A stretch of DNA of 6,869 bases from positions 1-6,869 of the forward strand of contig DOWQ01000047.1 of assembly GCA_003519485.1 (NCBI GenBank). The letters run 5' to 3'. A program made the position numbers and the translations under genes. Below are positions 4,661-6,869 of this stretch, one piece after another. The notes under the pieces are model-generated. The model did no database searches and was not told where the DNA came from. It worked only from the letters and a program-made list of their open reading frames with translations. Source of the stretch: Streptomyces sp. (GTDB lineage Bacteria > Actinomycetota > Actinomycetes > Streptomycetales > Streptomycetaceae). Each line of letters opens with the position of its first letter. Positions within the stretch are counted from its first letter, which is position 1.

Positions 4661-5317
4661 ATGGTCGACCGGTTTACGGACGGGCTTCTGACGCCGGCAG
4701 AAACGTCCTCCTACCTTGAGATCCCGTCGTCGACTCTCGCCTCCTGGCTGAGGGGCAAAGCAGCCGGCTCCCCACTCGTGCACCATGTCGGGCCGGTTCG
4801 CAAGGGGCAGCCTTCGGTGCCGTTCATCGCCGTGGCCGAAGCTCACGTCCTACGCTCCTTGCGCTCTCTCGGCCTGCGGATGAGTGAGATCAGAGAAGCG
4901 GCAGCAGCCGTGCGTGACGCCTTCGACACCCCCTATGGTTTGGTGTCGAAGCGGATCGCGACCGACGGCGTGGACATCTTCGTCGAGCACGGCTTCGCAG
5001 ACCTGCGCAGGGCCCGGGACGGCCAAGCCCCCATTCAAGAGGTCGTAGCGGAGTACCTTCGCTACCTGACCTGGGAGGCGGACGACGATTTCCCCACGAG
5101 TCTGCGGCTGCGGCAGTACCCGGATTCAGTCCCGGTTGTCATCGACCCGAGGTTCGGCCACGGTCAACCCGTCGTCGCCTCCAATCGGGTCTCGGTCAAG
5201 GCCGTCACCGAACTCTGGGAGGCCGGGGAAAGCGTCGAAGACATCGCATACGAGTACGACATGACCCCGGAGCAGGTCGACGTCCTGTGCCAGGCAGTGG
5301 TGCACCTTGCCGCCTGA
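4661..5317 (+). CDS. DUF433 domain-containing antitoxin with N-terminal MerR-like helix-turn-helix
   Basis: A 218-residue protein. Residues ~9-31 form a MerR-type helix-turn-helix (LTPAETSSYLEIPSSTLASW), followed by a recognition/dimerisation region at ~55-86 (AHVLRSLRSLGLRMSEIREA). Residues ~155-212 are a DUF433 domain: VIDPRFGHGQPVVASNRVSV, then LWEAGESVEDIAYEYDMTPE. DUF433 proteins are antitoxins, usually paired with a downstream overlapping DUF5615/Mut7-C-like PIN-type nuclease toxin; the N-terminal domain would bind the operon promoter. Here no toxin follows. The reading frame that would hold it starts at TTG 5307, inside the last codons of this gene, and gives only a few plausible toxin residues before a terminator hairpin. 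The antitoxin frame itself is complete, with no stops or missing segments. It may persist as an orphan regulator. Confidence 0.87.
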   Translation: MVDRFTDGLLTPAETSSYLEIPSSTLASWLRGKAAGSPLVHHVGPVRKGQPSVPFIAVAEAHVLRSLRSLGLRMSEIREAAAAVRDAFDTPYGLVSKRIATDGVDIFVEHGFADLRRARDGQAPIQEVVAEYLRYLTWEADDDFPTSLRLRQYPDSVPVVIDPRFGHGQPVVASNRVSVKAVTELWEAGESVEDIAYEYDMTPEQVDVLCQAVVHLAA

Positions 5318-5429
5318 GTTCTTCCTCCGCACGGCAGCAGCGGTACGGCCGAGGGCCGGTCCCGGGGGCTTTCCGGGACCGGCCCGTACGGACGACGACG
5401 GCCGCGCGCCTGAGCGCCTGAGCGCCTGA
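5307..5429 (+). pseudogene. Probable remnant of the DUF433-partner toxin gene (PIN-like)
   Basis: Read from TTG 5307, which overlaps the antitoxin stop by 11 nt, the frame gives LPPEFFL and then RTAAAVRPRAG before entering the hairpin at 5353-5385 and stopping at 5427-5429 (40 codons). From memory, actinomycete DUF5615-like toxins of DUF433 pairs begin in this overlapping position with an MPP-x-FFLDR start. The first seven residues match that pattern, but the catalytic Asp and the rest of the domain are missing. This points to a deletion that removed nearly all of the toxin. The match is short and chance is possible. Confidence 0.4.
5353..5385. terminator. Bidirectional terminator hairpin between the DUF433 and transporter genes
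   Basis: Perfect 13-bp arms GGGCCGGTCCCGG (5353-5365) and CCGGGACCGGCCC (5373-5385) enclose a 7-nt loop, GGGCTTT. It lies between the convergent DUF433 gene (stop 5317) and the transporter gene (stop 5485). The stem is very stable with no U-tract, typical for streptomycete terminators. Confidence 0.8.
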
Positions 5430-5431
5430 GC
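5408..5431. repeat. Three tandem copies of an 8-bp unit
   Basis: GCCTGAGC is repeated three times without interruption (5408-5415, 5416-5423, 5424-5431). It lies in the non-coding gap between two hairpins, at the distal end of the remnant toxin frame. The copy number may vary by slippage. Confidence 0.9.
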
Positions 5432-5445
5432 AACGGGCCCGGGAC

Positions 5446-5484
5446 CGGCTCGGGCGTCCGGAGGTCAGGGCGTGCCCCGAGCCG
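5446..5484 (-). terminator. Hairpin directly after the binding-protein gene
   Basis: Arms CGGCTCGGG (5446-5454) and CCCGAGCCG (5476-5484) enclose a 21-nt loop. The right arm abuts the transporter stop codon at 5485-5487, so on the minus strand the hairpin begins immediately after the stop. It could act as a terminator or protect the mRNA 3' end, with the stronger hairpin at 5353-5385 further downstream. Confidence 0.5.
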
Positions 5485-6465
5485 CTACGGGAGCCACTTC
5501 TTCCAGACCTCCGGGTGGTCGTCGATCCAGCGCTGGGCCGCCTCCTCCGGCGGGAGCTTCTCGGCCGCGATCAGCTGGGAGACCTCGTTCTGGTCCTGCT
5601 CGGTCCACTTGAAGTTCTTCAGGAACTCCGCCGCCTCGCCGCCGTTCTTCGCGAAGCCCGCGTTGAGGTACTTCTGCAGCGGGGTCGTGGGGTAGGCGCA
5701 GTCGATGTCCTCCGGCTCCTGCGCCGCGCACTCGTCGCTGTACTCCGGCAGCTCCACCTCGACCATCGGCACTTCCTCGAACAGCCACTGCGGCTTGTAC
5801 CAGTAGGTGAGGAAGGGCTTCTTCTGCTTGGCCGACTGCTGGATCTGGGTGATCTGCGCGGCTTCCGAACCGGCGAAGACGACCTTGTAGTCGAGGTCGA
5901 AATTCTTCACCAGCGCCTTGTCGTTGGTGACGTAGGACGGAGAGCCGTCCAGCAGCTGGCCGCGGTCGCCGCTCTCCGGAGTGCGCAGTTCGTCCGCGTA
6001 CTTGTCGAGGTTCTTCCAGTTCGTGACGTCGGGGTGCTCGTCCGCCCAGTACTTGGGCACGTACCAGCCGATGTGGCCGGTGACGCCGAGGTCCCCGGCG
6101 GGCACGATGGTCTTCTTCTCCTCGACGTACAGCTTTTCCTGTTCCGGGTGGCCCCAGTCCTCCATGATCGCGTCGACGCGGCCCTGGCTGAGCGCGTCCC
6201 AGGCCGGCACCTCGTCGGTCTGCACGGTCTCGACGCGGTAGCCGAGCTCGTGCTTCAGCAGTTGCTCGGCGACGGCCACATTGGCCTGGGCGCCGACCCA
6301 GGACTGCACCGAGAGCGTGACGCTCTTGATGCCCTCCGGGGCGGCGAACGGCGAGGACTGCTTGGTCATGTCCGCCGCGCCGCAGCCGGTCACGCCGAGC
6401 AGGGCGACGGCCGAGACCGCGGCTGCGGCGGTCCGGGCGGCGGGCCGGAGCTTGGTTCGAGCCAT
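5485..6465 (-). CDS. Glycine betaine/choline-type ABC transporter substrate-binding lipoprotein (OpuAC/ProX family)
   Basis: A 326-residue extracellular binding protein that would deliver an osmoprotectant such as glycine betaine, proline betaine or choline to its permease. The N-terminus is a lipoprotein signal: basic MARTKLRPAARTA, a hydrophobic core, then a lipobox VTGC with C28 as the lipidated residue. The mature part is an OpuAC domain (~45-325). It contains SVQSWVGAQANVAVAEQLL (52-70), VPAWDALSQGRVDAIMEDWG (86-105), HIGWYVPKYW (131-140) and LTYWYKPQWLFEE (219-231). These supply the many Trp/Tyr residues expected to cage a quaternary ammonium group. C246 and C256 could form a disulphide. 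A GGAG site inside the end of the permease gene precedes ATG 6465, and the two genes are separated by 1 nt, so they are cotranscribed. The exact ligand cannot be told from sequence. Confidence 0.93.
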   Translation of the reverse strand: MARTKLRPAARTAAAAVSAVALLGVTGCGAADMTKQSSPFAAPEGIKSVTLSVQSWVGAQANVAVAEQLLKHELGYRVETVQTDEVPAWDALSQGRVDAIMEDWGHPEQEKLYVEEKKTIVPAGDLGVTGHIGWYVPKYWADEHPDVTNWKNLDKYADELRTPESGDRGQLLDGSPSYVTNDKALVKNFDLDYKVVFAGSEAAQITQIQQSAKQKKPFLTYWYKPQWLFEEVPMVEVELPEYSDECAAQEPEDIDCAYPTTPLQKYLNAGFAKNGGEAAEFLKNFKWTEQDQNEVSQLIAAEKLPPEEAAQRWIDDHPEVWKKWLP

Positions 6466-6466
6466 C

Positions 6467-6869
6467 TCAGCTCTCCTTCTCGTGCCGGCGCGTGGTGGGC
6501 TGGGTGACGCGGTCGAGCATCAGTCCGAGGCAGACGATCGCGGCGCCCGCGATCAGGCCGACCGCCAGGTCGCCCTGGGCGAGGCCGAACACCACGTCGT
6601 AGCCGAGCGCGCCGGAGCCGACGAGGCCGCCGATGATGACGACGGCGAGGACGAGTACGACGCCCTGGTTGACGGCGAGGAGCAGCGACGGGCGGGCCAG
6701 CGGCAGCTGCACCTGGCGCAGCTGCTGGCCGCTGGTGGCCCCGAGCGAGCGGGCGGCCTCCAGCGCGGCCCCGTCGACCTGCCGCAGCCCCTGGGTGGTG
6801 ATCCGGACGACGGCCGGCAGGGCGTAGACGATGGCGGCCGCAGCGGCGGGGGCCCGGCCCACGCCGAAC
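6467..6869 (-). CDS. Betaine/proline-type ABC transporter permease, 3' part (ProW/OpuAB-like)
   Basis: About 133 C-terminal codons are present; the gene continues beyond the right edge. It is a BPD_transp_1 (MetI-like) inner-membrane permease. The cytoplasmic EAA loop that docks the ATPase is visible as EAARSLGATSGQQLRQVQLP, followed by LARPSLLLAVNQGV. Hydrophobic membrane segments include IVYALPAVV before the loop, VVLVLAVVIIGGLVG after it, and VGLIAGAAIVCLGLML near the end, with a charged cytoplasmic tail ending RRHEKES. The stop (TGA, 6467-6469) is 1 nt from the start of the binding-protein gene, indicating one operon. An ATP-binding subunit is expected upstream, outside the window. A GTG at 6862 is in frame but internal, because the conserved sequence continues to the edge. 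Confidence 0.9.
   Translation of the reverse strand, partial: FGVGRAPAAAAAIVYALPAVVRITTQGLRQVDGAALEAARSLGATSGQQLRQVQLPLARPSLLLAVNQGVVLVLAVVIIGGLVGSGALGYDVVFGLAQGDLAVGLIAGAAIVCLGLMLDRVTQPTTRRHEKES

Noticed and set aside
5515..6507. 330-codon open frame on the plus strand
   Set aside because: It is antisense to the well-supported binding-protein gene and rich in Leu/Val/Arg repeats typical of reverse-frame reading of GC-rich DNA.

Overview
The window looks like chromosomal DNA from a Streptomyces or a close high-GC actinomycete. It is very GC-rich with mostly G/C third codon positions. It carries gene families typical of that group: an anti-sigma-type HATPase / XRE-DUF5753 / DUF397 triad, a MocR/AhpD-like divergent pair, and a winged-helix protein with a Cys-rich tail.

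Layout. (1) 1-776: the 5' end of a MocR-type (GntR/aminotransferase) regulator on the minus strand diverges from a small AhpD-fold carboxymuconolactone decarboxylase-family gene. The 47-bp gap has -10-like boxes placed so that both transcripts could be leaderless. (2) 921-2623: an HATPase_c_2 'anti-sigma' kinase-like protein (minus) diverges from an XRE-family regulator with a DUF5753 effector domain (plus), which overlaps a DUF397 gene by about 125 bp. (3) 2669-3180: a complete YefM-YoeB toxin-antitoxin pair on the minus strand, with the YoeB catalytic residues conserved and a 10+10-bp palindromic operator upstream. (4) 3460-4542: a winged-helix DNA-binding protein with a proline-rich linker and a C-terminal cysteine cluster. 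Its leader contains a strong G-quadruplex motif on the template strand, a hairpin around the Shine-Dalgarno sequence, and an in-frame TTA (bldA) codon at position 10 if the upstream start is used. (5) 4661-5317: a MerR-like/DUF433 antitoxin whose expected overlapping toxin gene appears to survive only as a short remnant. (6) 5485-6869: an osmoprotectant ABC transporter (lipoprotein binding protein and the 3' end of its permease), minus strand.

How the parts relate. The outer blocks (MocR/AhpD-like and betaine/choline-type transporter) look like ordinary chromosomal genes. The middle 4.4 kb, 921-5317, is almost entirely small regulators and toxin-antitoxin genes with more relaxed codon use, which suggests an accessory regulatory/TA insertion zone. 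All three convergent gene junctions carry a perfect 13-bp-stem hairpin, presumably bidirectional terminators. No RNA genes, CRISPR arrays, insertion sequences or integrases were seen.
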